Below, one piece after another: positions 35,366 through 46,649 of a DNA stretch of 64,000 nt. This stretch comes from Bradyrhizobium sp. CB1650 (lineage in GTDB: Bacteria > Pseudomonadota > Alphaproteobacteria > Rhizobiales > Xanthobacteraceae): NCBI RefSeq assembly GCF_029761915.1, contig NZ_CP121695.1:2695501-2759500 (forward strand). Reading direction: 5' to 3'. The stretch's first letter is position 1, and the number at the start of each line of letters is the position of its first letter. The notes below the pieces were generated by a model. The model was not told the DNA's origin and made no database searches. It worked only from the letters and a program-made list of their open reading frames with translations. Made by a program: the position numbers and the translations under genes.

Positions 35366-35453
35366 CGTCATGCCCGGGCCTGCCCCGGGCATCCACGTTC
35401 TTCGTGCCGCGGCAAAGATCGTGGATGGCCGGGACGAGCCCGGCCATGACGAC
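35366..35453. repeat. Dispersed palindromic repeat, copy 1
   Basis: GTCATGCCCGGGC and a CCCGGGCATCCACG arm are followed by GATCGTGGATGGCCGGG and GCCCGGCCATGAC, giving paired arms that fold into a long hairpin. The same arms recur at 60172-60258. Intergenic; typical of short interspersed palindromes in Bradyrhizobium. Confidence 0.8.
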
Positions 35454-35483
35454 ATGGGAACGTGTGCGCGAAGGCCCCCGCAG

Positions 35484-35753
35484 CTATTTGCCCTGGCGGT
35501 CGATCTTGTCCTTCTCCTTCTGGTTCATCTCCTGAACCTTCGGATCGGTGCTGCTCTGCCCAGTGGTCTGCGTTGTCGAAGCCGGCGGGGCGTTGGCATC
35601 GGGAAGCGAGTTCTGGTCCGGCGCGGTGGGACGCGTCGCCGTGGTCGGCGGGCTCGGATTGCCTTGGCCCTGACTTTGGGCATAGGCGCCCGCGGCGGTC
35701 AAAAGAAAGGCGCCCGACAGCGAGACTGCGAGTGCCCTCGAGATGATGATCAT
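35484..35753 (-). CDS. Small exported Pro/Thr/Gln-rich protein
   Basis: 89 residues with a signal peptide ending Ala-Tyr-Ala-Gln. The mature part is low complexity ([12 protein letters not shown]) and ends with a charged tail, [10 protein letters not shown]. No known domain. It lies just downstream of the molybdenum hydroxylase gene on the same strand, about 55 bases away. Confidence 0.65.
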   Translation of the reverse strand: MIIISRALAVSLSGAFLLTAAGAYAQSQGQGNPSPPTTATRPTAPDQNSLPDANAPPASTTQTTGQSSTDPKVQEMNQKEKDKIDRQGK

Positions 35754-35808
35754 CGATCTGCTCCTGTCAGATCGACGGAAACGGCGCGAAGCCGTCTTAT
35801 GTTCCGCT

Positions 35809-38121
35809 CTACGCCTCCAATTGCTTGCCGATCGGAAGCGCGCGAATGCGCTTGCCGGTCGCGGCGAAGATGGCGTTCATCAGCGCCGGGGCGAAGGGCG
35901 GCACGCCGGGCTCGCCAACGCCGCTTGGCGGCGTGTCGGGTCCGGGCGGGACGATGTAGACGTTGGTCACCAGCGGAGCCTCGTCCATCCTCAGGACTTG
36001 GAAGTCGTCGAAGTTCTTCTGCTCGACCTTGCCGTCCTTGAAGGTGATCTCGCCATATTTGGCGAGGCTGAGACCCATGATCGCCGCGCCCTCGATCTGC
36101 GACTCGATACGCTCGGGATTGACGTAGGTGCCGCAATCGATGGCGGTGTCGACCCGCGGCACCGTCAGCTTGCCCTTGTCGTCGACGGCGACCTCGACGA
36201 TGGTCGCGATGTAGCTGACGAAGCTGCGGTGCACCGCGATGCCGAGACCGTGGCCCTTCGGCACCTGGCGTCCCCATTCGCCCTTCTCGGCGACCAGCTC
36301 GACCACCTTGCGCAGGCGTGCGGTATCGATCGGGTAGCTGTCATAGGGCTCGCCGTAGTTCCAGAGGTCCTTCACCGCCGGCTTGACGATCCGCGGGCTG
36401 CCGATCAGCGCGAGCAGCGTCTCCTTCTGGTCGCGACCGGTCGCATGCGCGATCTCGCCGACCATCGACTGCACCGCGAAGGCGCGCGGGATGTTCGAGA
36501 CCGAGCGGAACCAGCCGATGCGGGTATGCGCGGCCGCTTCCGGATTCTCGCAGGAGACGTTGGCGATCTCGAAGGGCATGTCGACGAGGCCCATGCCAAG
36601 TTCGAACGATGCCTGGTGCACGGTGCCGGCCGCGAAGGTCGAGGCGATGCTGGGAGCCACGCTGCGGTGGCGCCAGGCGATCACCTTGCCGCTCTTGTCC
36701 AGCCCAGCCTCGATGCGCTCGACCGAGACGGTGTGCAGGAAGTCGTGGCGGACGTCGTCCTCGCGCGTCCATTGCACCTTCACCGGCGTGCCGAGCTCCT
36801 TCGACAGAAGCGCGGCCTCGAGTGCGAAGTCGCATTTCGACTTGCGGCCGAAGCCGCCGCCGAGCAGCGTGACGTTGACGGTGACGTTCTGCTCGGGGAT
36901 GCCGAGTGTCTTGGCGACGTCCTCGCGGGTGCCGCCGGGGCTCTGCACCGGCGCCCAGATCTCGGCCTTGTCGCCCTTGACGTCGGCGACCGCGACCGGC
37001 GGCTCCATGCTGACATGGGCGAGATGGGGCAGGTAATATTCGCCGACGATCACCTTGTCGGCGCTCTTCAGCGCGGCATCCGCGTCGCCTTCCTTGCGCA
37101 CGACGAGGCCCGGGTGGCGCGAGGCGTCCTCGAGCTCCTTGCGGTAGGCGACCGAGTCGTACTTGGCATTCGCGCCGTCGTCCCAGGTCAGCTTCAGCGC
37201 GTCGCGGCCCTTGATCGCCGCACCGGTGTTGCGGGCGATCACCGCGACGCCGCCGAGCGGCTGGAATTTCGTCGGCCACGGCCAGCCGCGAACCTGCATC
37301 ACCTTCTCGACGCCGGCGACCTTCAGGGCCGCGTCGGGATCGAACGAGACCAGCTTGCCGCCGGTCACCGGCGGACGCGCGATCACGGCATATTTCATGC
37401 CGGGCAATCGCACGTCGGCGCCGTAGCGCGCCTTGCCCGTGGTGATGTCGTGGAGATCGACGATGCCGATCTGGCCCTTGGTCAGATAGCGGAAGTCCTT
37501 GGGGTCCTTCAGCTTGAGGCCTTCGATGCTCGGCACCGGCTCCTTGGCGGCGTCGGCCGCAAGTTCGCCAAAGCCGAGCTTGCGCCCGCTGGCGCCATGG
37601 ACCACCTCGTGATTGACGGCCTTGACCTCAGTCGCAGGCACGCCCCAGCGCTTGGCCGCGGCCTGCTCCAGCATGGTGCGGGCGGAGGCGCCGATCTGGC
37701 GCATCGGGATCAGATAGTGCCGCGTGCTGCGCGAGCCGTCGGTGTCCTGGTTGCCAAACTTGACCTCATCGCCATGGGCCTGCTCCACCTTGACCTTCGA
37801 CCAGTCGGCCTCCATCTCCTCGGCCACGATGAGCGGCAGGCTGGTGCGCACGCCGGTGCCCATTTCCGCGCGGTGGGCGAGAATGGTCACGATGCCGTCG
37901 GGCGCGACCGCGACGAAGACGCGCGGATCGACCACGACGCCGTGCGGCATCTTTCCCGCGCCGGTCTCATAGGCGAAGGCCCGACGCGACATCACGGGTG
38001 CGGCAAGCACGAAGCCGCCGGTGACGCCGAGGCCCTTCAGGATGCTGCGGCGTGAGATCTTCTCGACCTTGATGTTCTTTTCGAAGCCACGAAGCTTCCG
38101 GGGATTGTCGATGAAATTCAT
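35809..38121 (-). CDS. Tat-exported molybdenum hydroxylase large subunit (isoquinoline 1-oxidoreductase beta / aldehyde oxidase type)
   Basis: About 770 residues. A twin-arginine leader (Ser-Arg-Arg-Ser-Ile-Leu-Lys-Gly) sits near residue 25. Two Ald_Xan_dh_C2-type halves follow, with Gly-Gly-Gly-Phe-Gly-Arg-Lys (molybdopterin contact) and a C-terminal Gly-Val-Gly-Glu-Pro-Gly-Val-Pro-Pro carrying the catalytic Glu. The single large chain with Tat signal is the IorB-like class, which uses a separate small [2Fe-2S] subunit and passes electrons to a cytochrome rather than FAD. The small subunit gene lies directly upstream, 2 bases away. Substrates of relatives are N-heterocycles or aldehydes; here, inside a C1/alcohol region, an aldehyde is plausible. 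Confidence 0.9.
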   Translation of the reverse strand: MNFIDNPRKLRGFEKNIKVEKISRRSILKGLGVTGGFVLAAPVMSRRAFAYETGAGKMPHGVVVDPRVFVAVAPDGIVTILAHRAEMGTGVRTSLPLIVAEEMEADWSKVKVEQAHGDEVKFGNQDTDGSRSTRHYLIPMRQIGASARTMLEQAAAKRWGVPATEVKAVNHEVVHGASGRKLGFGELAADAAKEPVPSIEGLKLKDPKDFRYLTKGQIGIVDLHDITTGKARYGADVRLPGMKYAVIARPPVTGGKLVSFDPDAALKVAGVEKVMQVRGWPWPTKFQPLGGVAVIARNTGAAIKGRDALKLTWDDGANAKYDSVAYRKELEDASRHPGLVVRKEGDADAALKSADKVIVGEYYLPHLAHVSMEPPVAVADVKGDKAEIWAPVQSPGGTREDVAKTLGIPEQNVTVNVTLLGGGFGRKSKCDFALEAALLSKELGTPVKVQWTREDDVRHDFLHTVSVERIEAGLDKSGKVIAWRHRSVAPSIASTFAAGTVHQASFELGMGLVDMPFEIANVSCENPEAAAHTRIGWFRSVSNIPRAFAVQSMVGEIAHATGRDQKETLLALIGSPRIVKPAVKDLWNYGEPYDSYPIDTARLRKVVELVAEKGEWGRQVPKGHGLGIAVHRSFVSYIATIVEVAVDDKGKLTVPRVDTAIDCGTYVNPERIESQIEGAAIMGLSLAKYGEITFKDGKVEQKNFDDFQVLRMDEAPLVTNVYIVPPGPDTPPSGVGEPGVPPFAPALMNAIFAATGKRIRALPIGKQLEA

Positions 38122-38123
38122 GA

Positions 38124-38576
38124 TCACACCCCCGTCGATGCAAGATGGACGGCGTTCTCGATGCGCTGGTAGCAGCCGCAGCGGCAGATGTTGCCCGACA
38201 TCGCCTCGCGGATTTGCTCATGCGAGGGTTTTGGATTGTCTATCAAGAGCGCCGCGGCCTGCATGATCTGGCCGGCCTGACAGAAGCCGCATTGGGGAAC
38301 GTTGACCTGGCGCCAGGCCTTCTGGACGGGATGATCGCCGGTCGGGTGCAGCCCCTCGATCGTCGTGACCTCGCGCCCGGCGACGTCGTTGATCGAGGTG
38401 ATGCAGGCGCGTACGGCTTCCTTGTCGACAATGACCGTGCAGGCACCGCACAAAGCCTGGCCGCAGCCGAATTTGGTGCCGGTCAGTCCGGCCTCGTCGC
38501 GCAGGAACCAGAGTAGCGGGAGATCCGGGTCGCCGTCCCAGCTCTGTTCCTGGCCATTGATCTTCACCTTGATCAT
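38124..38576 (-). CDS. [2Fe-2S] small subunit of the exported molybdenum hydroxylase
   Basis: 150 residues. The plant-type cluster [11 protein letters not shown] lies near residues 38-48. The second cluster of the xanthine oxidase family, Gln-Cys-Gly-Phe-Cys-Gln-Ala-Gly and Asn-Ile-Cys-Arg-Cys-Gly-Cys-Tyr, is in the C-terminal helical domain. It has no signal peptide of its own, so it would cross the membrane bound to the Tat-exported large subunit (known for this class). First gene of the pair. No FAD subunit gene is present. Confidence 0.93.
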   Translation of the reverse strand: MIKVKINGQEQSWDGDPDLPLLWFLRDEAGLTGTKFGCGQALCGACTVIVDKEAVRACITSINDVAGREVTTIEGLHPTGDHPVQKAWRQVNVPQCGFCQAGQIMQAAALLIDNPKPSHEQIREAMSGNICRCGCYQRIENAVHLASTGV

Positions 38577-38933
38577 GATCGTCCCTCGCTCTTCATAAGC
38601 ATCTCGATGTTTGATCGCGTCGACGTCGTCGACGCCGTGTCCGTGCGTCGTCTCGCCCGCATCCGACCTGTCGTCCCCGCTCGGGCAGGTCCCGGGAGGA
38701 GGTCGGAATGCTATTGGCGATGTCTGGATGTGCTCGATACCTCCCGTTTTCGTTCTTATTTGATTGAATTTCGCGCGGCATCGTCACGCCGCGACTCATA
38801 TCAGAGATCGGGCCGGACCGGCGTTCACAGCCGGATGTCCTTGACGTGAACAGATTGCATCTGCGGTTTGGCAAAAGCAGGGCGGTGACGCTGCGCGCGC
38901 GCTTTGCGGATTCTGCAAAAACAGGTTGTGACG
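38577..38933. other. Intergenic region upstream of the hydroxylase pair
   Basis: About 360 bases between the start of the [2Fe-2S] subunit gene and the terminator of the gfa operon. It should hold the promoter of the hydroxylase operon, but I cannot identify it. Short open frames here lack ribosome sites. Confidence 0.4.
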
Positions 38934-38973
38934 AAAAAAGCTTCGTCCGCCAGAGGGACTGCGCGGACGAAGC
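38934..38973 (-). terminator. Rho-independent terminator of the xoxF-cytochrome-adh-gfa transcript
   Basis: Read on the minus strand, GCTTCGTCCGC and GCGGACGAAGC form a perfect 11-base stem with a 12-base loop, followed by TTTTTT. It lies about 240 bases after the gfa stop and points the right way to end the minus-strand C1 operon. Confidence 0.8.
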
Positions 38974-39212
38974 AGGATGCCTCAGTCGAGGGAGGGAGAG
39001 ACGCAGGCTGCGCACGTCAAGCAGGACGTTGGCGGCACTGCGCAGTCATTCAAAGACCAGGACTGAGGGAGCCAATGGCCCTCACCAGTGCAAACGATGG
39101 GCGGAGCCACGCCGCCGCAATCTCGGTGGCCTCGCCGTCCGGCGCGCTGGTGCTGGTCGGGACCAGCGGCCGGACGGCGTGGCGAACATCTGACGGCCTC
39201 AGGCGGCCTTCC

Positions 39213-39776
39213 TCAGGCGGCCTTGGCTTTCGCCACGTGAGTTGCGATCGCGTCCATCAACGGCGGCGACAGACAGTCATAGGGCTCGAGCCCGAGCTCC
39301 TTGAGCCGCGACCGCACGCCGGCCATCTGCTCGGGCTTCACGCCCGATTCGATCACCGAGGAGACGAAGGCGGCGAAGCCGGGAGCGGCGGAGCCCTGCT
39401 CCTGGAACAGCTCGGGATGGATGAAGTCGAGGCCATAGAACGGATGGTTCTTGTTCTCGATGCGGCCGTACATGTGCGTGCCGCACGCCTTGCAGGCATG
39501 GCGCTGGATCACCGCCGAGGCGTCGACGATCTGGAGCTTGTCGCCGTTCTCGAGCACGCTGACGTTCTGGCGCGGCACGACCGCGACGACCGAGAACATC
39601 GCGCCCTGCGGCTTCCAGCACTTGGTGCAGCCGCAGGCGTGGTTGTGGGCGACGTCGCCCTTTACGCTGACCTTGACCGGATGGTCCGAGCATTTGCAGA
39701 CCAGCGTGCCGCCGGCAAAGCTGCCGCTGCCCTGTTTGACGCCGTTGTCGATCGAGGGATGGAGTGCAACAGTCAT
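39213..39776 (-). CDS. gfa: S-(hydroxymethyl)glutathione synthase (formaldehyde-activating enzyme)
   Basis: 187 residues. The Gfa zinc ligands appear in order: [12 protein letters not shown] and Ala-Cys-Lys-Ala-Cys-Gly-Thr-His. The family signature [10 protein letters not shown] follows. It promotes condensation of formaldehyde with glutathione, feeding the dehydrogenase encoded just upstream. A GGAGG site precedes the ATG. It is the last gene of the operon that begins with xoxF, and a terminator follows. Confidence 0.94.
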   Translation of the reverse strand: MTVALHPSIDNGVKQGSGSFAGGTLVCKCSDHPVKVSVKGDVAHNHACGCTKCWKPQGAMFSVVAVVPRQNVSVLENGDKLQIVDASAVIQRHACKACGTHMYGRIENKNHPFYGLDFIHPELFQEQGSAAPGFAAFVSSVIESGVKPEQMAGVRSRLKELGLEPYDCLSPPLMDAIATHVAKAKAA

Positions 39777-39809
39777 GGGTCGATCCTCCTTGGGTGTGAT
39801 GTCTGTAAG

Positions 39810-40937
<1,128 letters not shown>

Positions 40938-40982
40938 TCATGGAGACGCCGAGACTTCACGTCTCGATCAGGCTCCAAACGT

Positions 40983-41501
40983 TTATTTCTTGCCCATGCA
41001 CGAGTCTTCGGCCTTGGTATAGGCGTCCGTCTTGTCCTCATGCTTGCCGGGCCGCGCTCGGCCCCAGGCTTCGTTGGAACGTGCGCGCAGATAGACGTAG
41101 AGATCGTCCATGTAACAGGCGACGTTCGGATTATCTCCGAAGGCCGGCATCACGTTCTCCTGCGCGGTCGAAATGTTCTTGCGACCGGAGGCGACGACGC
41201 CGAGGAAGTCGGCATAACTCATCGTCTTCAGGGAATCCTTCAGCGCCGGGGCGTAGGTCGAGCCCATTCCGTCAGGGCCATGACAGACATGGCAGTCCGA
41301 GTGATAGCGCCGGTATCCGGAATAGGTGAACCAGTCGACGGACCCCTCGGTGACCTTGTAGGTCGGGTTTCCCTCCTTATCGAGCCATTCACCATTTTCG
41401 TTTTGTTTGACGGCGGCCGGATCGCCCGAACCGTCCGCGACAGCAATTCCTCCGGACGCAACGAAGACCATCGCAGCAATGACAGAGCAGATTTTACGCA
41501 A
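40983..41501 (-). CDS. c-type cytochrome, methanol oxidation-associated (XoxG-like)
   Basis: 172 residues with a signal peptide. One haem site, Cys-His-Val-Cys-His-Gly-Pro-Asp-Gly, lies near residue 70; Asn-Val-Met-Pro-Ala-Phe-Gly offers a Met ligand. Extra N-terminal residues (Glu-Asn-Gly-Glu-Trp-Leu-Asp-Lys-Glu-Gly-Asn-Pro-Thr-Tyr) are typical of the methanol-metabolism cytochrome family. It should accept electrons from XoxF, encoded 80 bases upstream. The start is a TTG at 41501 supported by GAGGAAAA; no in-frame ATG would keep the signal peptide. Confidence 0.9.
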   Translation of the reverse strand: MRKICSVIAAMVFVASGGIAVADGSGDPAAVKQNENGEWLDKEGNPTYKVTEGSVDWFTYSGYRRYHSDCHVCHGPDGMGSTYAPALKDSLKTMSYADFLGVVASGRKNISTAQENVMPAFGDNPNVACYMDDLYVYLRARSNEAWGRARPGKHEDKTDAYTKAEDSCMGKK

Positions 41502-41582
41502 GTGATTTTTCCTCGGCGCGTTCGGTGGAGACGAGCCGGCGCGTGGATTTGATCCACGCGCCGGGACGATACGGGGTTGAGG

Positions 41583-43388
41583 CTAGTTCGGCAGCGAGAA
41601 CACGGTCAGCGTGCCGCCGAGAGCCGTGTAGTTCGACAGTGCCGCGTAGCCGCCGACCGCGCCGAGACCGGCCGTCGGATCGGTCAGGCCTGCCGCCAGA
41701 CCGATGCCGGCCCAGCCGCCCACGCCGGAGAGCACGGCAACGTACTGTTTGCCGTTGTTCTCATAGGTCGTGACGTTGCCGATGATGCCGGAGGGAGTCT
41801 TGAACTTGTAGAGCTCCTTGCCGGTCTTGGCATCGACCGCCTTCAGATAGCCTTCCAGCGTGCCGTAGAACACCACGCCGCCGGCGGTTGCGAGCGCACC
41901 CGACCAGACCGAGAACTGCTCCTTGTTCGACCACACGATCTTTCCGGTCTTGCCGTCCCAGGCGATGAAGTTACCCATGTTGGTCTCGCCCTGCGGCGGA
42001 TACATCGAGAGCGTCGCACCCACATAGGGCTGACCCGCGGTGTAGCTCACCTTAAACGGCTCGTAGTCCATGCAGACGTGGTTGGTCGGAACGTAGAATA
42101 GTTGCGTGTCCGGCGAGTAGGCTGCCGGCTGCTCGTCCTTGGTGCCGAGCGCGGCCGGGCAGATGCCCTTGACGTTGTGGTCCTCGCCCGCCTTGTCCGT
42201 CGACGCGGCATCGAGGACCTTCGGACGGCCATAGGTCGCCGAGTTCTTGTCCATGTCGACGCCGGAGGTCCAGTTCACCTTCGGATCGTACTTCTCGGCG
42301 ACAAGCAGCTCGCCGTTTTCACGATCCATGGTGTAGGCCAGACCGTTGCGGTCGAAATGGGTCAAGAGCTTGCGCGGTTGACCGTTGATCTGCTGATCCG
42401 AGAGGATCATCTCGTTGACGCCGTCATAGTCCCATTCGTCATGGGGCGTCATCTGGTAGACCCACTTGGCCATGCCGGTATCGGCATCGCGGGCGAAGAT
42501 GGTCATCGACCACTTGTTGTCGCCGGGACGCTGCTTCGGATTCCAGGTCGAGGGATTGCCCGACCCGTAATAGACGAGGTTCAGAGCGGGATCGTAGGAC
42601 ATCCAGCCCCAAGTGCAGCCGCCGCCGATCTTCCACTGATCGCCCTGCCAGGTCTTCAGCGAGGAGTCGGCTCCGATCGGCTTGCCGAGCGCCGTCGTCT
42701 TGGCGGGATCGACCTTGATCTGATCGTCCGGACCTTCGGAGAAGGCGCGCCAGACTTGCTTGCCCGATTTGAGGTCATAGGCGGTGACGTGACACTGCAC
42801 GCCGAACTCGCCGCCGGAGATGCCGACCAGCACCTTGTCCTTGACCACCAGCGCCGCCGACGTACCGGTCTGGCCCTTGCTCGGATCGCCGTTCGTTGCC
42901 GTCCAAGCCACTTGGCCGGTCTTGGCGTCGAGCGCGACGAGGTTGGTGTCGGCCTGATGCAGGATGATCTTGCCGTCGCCATAGGACAGGCCGCGGTTGA
43001 CGGTGTCGCAGCACATCACCGGGATGACGTTCGGGTCCTGCTTCGGCTCGTACTTCCAGATGATCTTGTTCTCGTTGGAAAGGTCAAGAGCATAGACCTT
43101 GTTCGGGAACGGGGTGTGGACGTACATCACGTTGCCGATGATCAGCGGCCCGCCTTCGTGGCCGCGCAGCACGCCGGTCGAGAAGGTCCAGGCGACCTGG
43201 AGCTTGCCGACATTTTGTGCGTTGATCTGGTTCAGTTTGGAGTACCGGGTATTGGCGTAGTCGCCGGCCGGCATCACCCAGTCTTTCGGGTTCTGCGACA
43301 TCTTGATCAGCTCGTCATTGGCTGAAGCGCTGCCGACGGCGAGAGCCGCCGCGGAGCCAAGATAGGTCGCCAGTAGCACCTTGCGCAT
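41583..43388 (-). CDS. xoxF: Lanthanide-dependent methanol dehydrogenase XoxF
   Basis: 601 residues with a cleavable leader. Diagnostic residues, counted from the chosen start: vicinal Cys126-Cys127, Glu194 (Gly-Gly-Glu-Phe-Gly), Asn278 (Gly-Ser-Gly-Asn-Pro), catalytic Asp320 and the extra Asp322 in Trp-Asp-Tyr-Asp-Gly. Asp322 coordinates the lanthanide and is Ala in calcium-dependent MxaF. It oxidises methanol to formaldehyde (and onward to formate in some XoxF) in the periplasm using PQQ. The second of two nearby ATGs is chosen because AGGAGG is 8 bases from it but only 2 from the first. First gene of xoxF-cytochrome-adh-gfa, divergent from an AraC regulator. No mxaF or mxaI is present. Confidence 0.96.
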   Translation of the reverse strand: MRKVLLATYLGSAAALAVGSASANDELIKMSQNPKDWVMPAGDYANTRYSKLNQINAQNVGKLQVAWTFSTGVLRGHEGGPLIIGNVMYVHTPFPNKVYALDLSNENKIIWKYEPKQDPNVIPVMCCDTVNRGLSYGDGKIILHQADTNLVALDAKTGQVAWTATNGDPSKGQTGTSAALVVKDKVLVGISGGEFGVQCHVTAYDLKSGKQVWRAFSEGPDDQIKVDPAKTTALGKPIGADSSLKTWQGDQWKIGGGCTWGWMSYDPALNLVYYGSGNPSTWNPKQRPGDNKWSMTIFARDADTGMAKWVYQMTPHDEWDYDGVNEMILSDQQINGQPRKLLTHFDRNGLAYTMDRENGELLVAEKYDPKVNWTSGVDMDKNSATYGRPKVLDAASTDKAGEDHNVKGICPAALGTKDEQPAAYSPDTQLFYVPTNHVCMDYEPFKVSYTAGQPYVGATLSMYPPQGETNMGNFIAWDGKTGKIVWSNKEQFSVWSGALATAGGVVFYGTLEGYLKAVDAKTGKELYKFKTPSGIIGNVTTYENNGKQYVAVLSGVGGWAGIGLAAGLTDPTAGLGAVGGYAALSNYTALGGTLTVFSLPN

Positions 43389-43903
43389 AGTCATTTCCTC
43401 CTAGGTCTCGTTTATCGTTTTCGATGCATTGCTTAACCACTGGGCTTTGAGGTCCAGCGTCTGCTCGTGCAGGGCGGTCACGTTTGGGACCAGAAACGAT
43501 GCTGTAGGGTTTCCTCCTCCTGGTATGAGCCACGAGTCCGCGTTTCGCCTGCGGCCCGTTTCTTGTTGTTCCTGCCGCAATTCCTAACCGCTTCGTCATC
43601 GGGAAACTTGCCCAAGAGAGAAACCGCTTTGCTCGACAGCGCACGGACGCGAAGTTTTTGATTTTGCAGTAGCGAATTCAGCGGCTTCTGCGATCTCCGA
43701 CCGACGCCTTCTGCATTCAGGTTCCCCTTGACGGCGCTGCAACTAAGGCGGAGGATTATTTTCAAGGATGGCGGTGGGGCAGGGCGCTTGCCCCAAAAGA
43801 CCACCCAAATTTGAGGTAAACGTCGCGCAATCACGGCTGAGGGCTCCGGCGGGTGCCGGTCGCGATTCGCGCCGTATCTCCGGGTGAAACCAGTGGCTGG
43901 ATA
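43389..43903. promoter_or_regulatory. Long divergent intergenic region between xoxF and the AraC regulator
   Basis: About 515 bases with no gene I can support. It must carry the xoxF promoter and probably that of the regulator. A small hairpin, TGGGGCA with TGCCCCA about 7 bases apart followed by AAAAG, lies near 43770. The AGGAGG of xoxF is at its left end. The length leaves room for a long xoxF leader. Confidence 0.5.
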
Positions 43904-44872
43904 ATGTCCGACACAATCCACACGCTCTCGACGACCGGACTGACGCCGAGGAAGCAGATCCAGAGCTGGATCGACGGGCTGACGAGCCTGTGCGGCTACT
44001 TCGACGTCGATCCGCTGGAGGCGTCCTCGCTGGAGGGCCGCATCGACTACACCACGGTCTCGCGCCTGAAGCTCTGCCAGATCGAGGTGAGCCAGCATCG
44101 CATCGCGCACACGTTCGCGCGCGCCAAAGCCAACGAACATCCTTACATCAAGATTCACTTTCAGACATACGGCGTGTCCTATTTCGAGCAGGAGGGCCGC
44201 CACATCGAGCTCAACCCGGGCGACATCATCGCCTATGATGTTTCTTGCCCGCACTCGATCATCAGTCCCGCCTTCACGCGGCACGACGTGGTGATCGTGC
44301 CGAAGGCGCTGCTGCGCGATCGCGGCTTCCCGTCACAGCGGATGCCGGCCTGCAAGCTGTCGGCGCGTACGGGGACGGGGCGCATCGCTCATGATTTCGT
44401 TCACGCGACCTTCGACGAGGCGGCGAAGCTGTCGGCGAACAGCGCGGTCGGCGTCGCCGATTCGCTGATCGATCTGTTGCTGCTACCGCTGCGCGAAGCC
44501 GACACGATGTTCGATCGGGTCGGGCCCGAGGCGATGTATGTGCGCGCGCAGTTCTTCATTCGCGAACATCTGCGCGATCCGGATCTGTGCATCGACCAGA
44601 TCTCCGCGGAGCTCGGCTGCTCCAAGCGCTATCTGCACATGCTGTTCTCTGAGCGCGGTACGACGGTGAGCGACTATATCTGGCAGGCGCGCCTTCAGAA
44701 CTGCCGGCAGGAGCTCGAGGCCCACGGCGGCAAGACCATCACCGACGTCGCGTTCTCCTGGGGCTTCTCCAGCTCGTCGCATTTCAGCCGGGTGTTCCGG
44801 AAATATTTCGGCGTGGTGCCGTCGTCGATCCATAAGGCGCAGCAGATCGCCGTTTCCTCCGAGGAGCACTAG
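43904..44872 (+). CDS. AraC-family transcriptional regulator
   Basis: About 322 residues. The N-terminal two-thirds has the AraC_binding_2 pattern (Gly-Asp-Ile-Ile-Ala-Tyr-Asp-Val and Leu-Ile-Asp-Leu-Leu-Leu-Leu-Pro-Leu). The C-terminal 100 residues form the double helix-turn-helix (Ala-Glu-Leu-Gly-Cys-Ser-Lys-Arg-Tyr-Leu-His, then Ile-Thr-Asp-Val-Ala-Phe-Ser-Trp-Gly-Phe-Ser). Its divergent position makes it the natural candidate to control xoxF. The effector is unknown. The ATG at 43904 lacks a strong ribosome site. Confidence 0.88.
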   Translation: MSDTIHTLSTTGLTPRKQIQSWIDGLTSLCGYFDVDPLEASSLEGRIDYTTVSRLKLCQIEVSQHRIAHTFARAKANEHPYIKIHFQTYGVSYFEQEGRHIELNPGDIIAYDVSCPHSIISPAFTRHDVVIVPKALLRDRGFPSQRMPACKLSARTGTGRIAHDFVHATFDEAAKLSANSAVGVADSLIDLLLLPLREADTMFDRVGPEAMYVRAQFFIREHLRDPDLCIDQISAELGCSKRYLHMLFSERGTTVSDYIWQARLQNCRQELEAHGGKTITDVAFSWGFSSSSHFSRVFRKYFGVVPSSIHKAQQIAVSSEEH

Positions 44873-44930
44873 GCGGGCGGCGCGGCCACGCCCTCCCGGC
44901 AGACCCGAACACGGCAGTGTTCGCGTTACC

Positions 44931-45356
44931 TCACGTCGCGCTGGCGACGTAGGGAATGCTGGCGACGAGCGCGAAAAGCAGCACGGCGTTGCATAGCATT
45001 CCGCTCCAATGCAGCCGGCGTAGCCGGCGCGCGGCATCCGCATCGCCCGCATCCCTCGCGCTGAGCTGCTGATCCATACGGCGCAGAAACCAGCGGCGTC
45101 CGCCGATCGCGAACGCCGTGATCACAGCAACACCCACCGCGAAAGCAAATCGACCGGCCACGACGAAAGCCACCGTTCCGATGACGCCGGCAACGCTCAT
45201 CACCCGAAAATGGGCGTTGAACATCCCGCGCAACAGCAGGGCGACGGGTTGAATATCGAGCTTCACCAGCAGGAAGGCCGGCGATGCCAGCGTGAAATAG
45301 CCCATCGGAAAGAGCAGGATGATAAAGGCGGCTATGGCGATGGCATCCGGTGTCAT
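44931..45356 (-). CDS. Small membrane protein, unknown function
   Basis: 141 residues with about four hydrophobic segments (residues 5-30, 50-66, 70-85 and 115-137). A charged cytoplasmic stretch, Arg-Arg-Trp-Phe-Leu-Arg-Arg-Met-Asp-Gln-Gln-Leu-Ser-Ala-Arg, lies in the middle. No family is recognised. It converges on the AraC gene. Confidence 0.65.
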   Translation of the reverse strand: MTPDAIAIAAFIILLFPMGYFTLASPAFLLVKLDIQPVALLLRGMFNAHFRVMSVAGVIGTVAFVVAGRFAFAVGVAVITAFAIGGRRWFLRRMDQQLSARDAGDADAARRLRRLHWSGMLCNAVLLFALVASIPYVASAT

Positions 45357-45531
45357 GCGATCGGCCCTTTTCGTCCGGATGGGGAAAGGTCTTCCGGCGG
45401 CAACGCACGATCATAGTCTGCAAATACGGCTTCGACACTAGGCTTTGGTCGAATGCGCCCTTGCGAAAGGCGGAGCTGGCACAGTTGGCGCATTCGCGGA
45501 CGCCGCCGGGTACCCCGATCGTTGCCACGTG

Positions 45532-46557
45532 TTATCCGCGCGAACGGGCTTTCCGCACGACGCGCAGCCAGATGATCTCCGTCAAGGCCACCGCAATGAG
45601 GCCGAACGCGCCGCCGGTGATCACGTTGGCAACGCGCTCCTCCGCTATGCCGCTGGCGCCCCCGGCGAAGGAGGCCGCAAGTGCGATGAAGAAGCATCGC
45701 AGGCCGAAACCGATGATGTAGCGCGAGAATGAGATCAGCGTCAGCGTCGCGCCGAGAACCGCGAGCGCGTAGCCGGCCCGGCCGATCGGCAGCACGAATC
45801 CTGCAAGGAAGCCGAGCGGGACGCCGATGAGCGCCCCGATCGCGCGTTGCTTCAGCTTGCCCGTGGAAGCGGAGAGATCGCCGACGACGACGCTTGCGGC
45901 CGACCACATCACCCATTGTCCCTGTGCGAGATCCAAAAGCTCGACCAAGGCCGCCGCAGCGAACACTGCCATGGCCGTTGCAGCCGCAGGCAGGAACCAT
46001 TCCGGGGAGGGTGGCCCGTAGGAGGACGCCGCGGCATCGCGGCCTCGCCGCTGGTCATAAATCCGGACGCCGCAGACGAGCGCGAGCGCCAACGGCGAGG
46101 ACACGACGATGACGCCGGCATGACGAAGCGCCTCCGCGGCGCTCACACCTTCGCGCACTTCGCAGGCGAGATAGATGGCCGGGATGAATATCCAATTGCC
46201 CAGGGTCCGCAGATTGTCCCCGTAGCGCGTCACCGCAACGGCGAGGAAGCCGGCAAGCGCCGTCAGCACGACGAACAGCGGCTTGATCGGAGCGGCGAGG
46301 AAGAGCGTGCCGAAGGTGAGGAGGACGGTGAGGTAATGCAACGCGACCGCCTTCGGCGTCAGCCGAAGCTTGAGCGCGGGAATGAACAGGGAGACCGCGA
46401 TCAGTCCCAGGTTCAAGAGGGCCGGCTCGCGCGAGACGAAATAGGCAGCCACGATCGGGCCGACCACGGCCAGCGCCCGCAGGAGTTCGCCGGTCTTGAT
46501 TTCGCGGGAGAGCAGATCTCCAAGGCCTGCAGCGGGCGGAACGGTCGGCGAGCTCAC
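45532..46557 (-). CDS. FUSC-like integral membrane protein
   Basis: 341 residues with about ten hydrophobic segments arranged as two repeats. The second half reads Gln-Trp-Val-Met-Trp-Ser-Ala-Ala-Ser-Val-Val-Val, then Lys-Gln-Arg-Ala-Ile-Gly-Ala-Leu-Ile-Gly-Val-Pro-Leu-Gly. This resembles the membrane half of aromatic acid exporter / fusaric acid resistance proteins. There is no large cytoplasmic domain, so it is a reduced form. Transport substrate unknown. Confidence 0.7.
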   Translation of the reverse strand: MSSPTVPPAAGLGDLLSREIKTGELLRALAVVGPIVAAYFVSREPALLNLGLIAVSLFIPALKLRLTPKAVALHYLTVLLTFGTLFLAAPIKPLFVVLTALAGFLAVAVTRYGDNLRTLGNWIFIPAIYLACEVREGVSAAEALRHAGVIVVSSPLALALVCGVRIYDQRRGRDAAASSYGPPSPEWFLPAAATAMAVFAAAALVELLDLAQGQWVMWSAASVVVGDLSASTGKLKQRAIGALIGVPLGFLAGFVLPIGRAGYALAVLGATLTLISFSRYIIGFGLRCFFIALAASFAGGASGIAEERVANVITGGAFGLIAVALTEIIWLRVVRKARSRG

Positions 46558-46649
46558 GATTGCACCAGATCGTCAAAGGAAGCTTACGCATAGCACGAAA
46601 ATGACCTGAGTAACTTTAGGACGTGTGCAGTGGCCGCGCCACGCTCTCA

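Noticed and set aside
33543..35447. 634-codon open frame antisense to the PQQ dehydrogenase
   Set aside because: It mirrors a clearly real gene on the other strand in a high-GC region; the protein is rich in Arg, Gly, Asp and His without any domain and lacks a ribosome site.
35743..38055. 770-codon open frame antisense to the molybdenum hydroxylase gene
   Set aside because: Same cause: long stop-free antisense frames are common at this GC content. No motif is visible, while the opposite strand carries Tat, molybdopterin and catalytic Glu motifs.
41583..43388. Reading as calcium-type MxaF
   Set aside because: The extra Asp322 (Ala in MxaF) and the lack of mxaI and other mxa genes fit XoxF.
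43478..44284. 268-codon minus-strand frame reaching from the xoxF leader into the AraC gene
   Set aside because: It overlaps the conserved AraC coding region; the remaining part has no fold pattern and no start signal.
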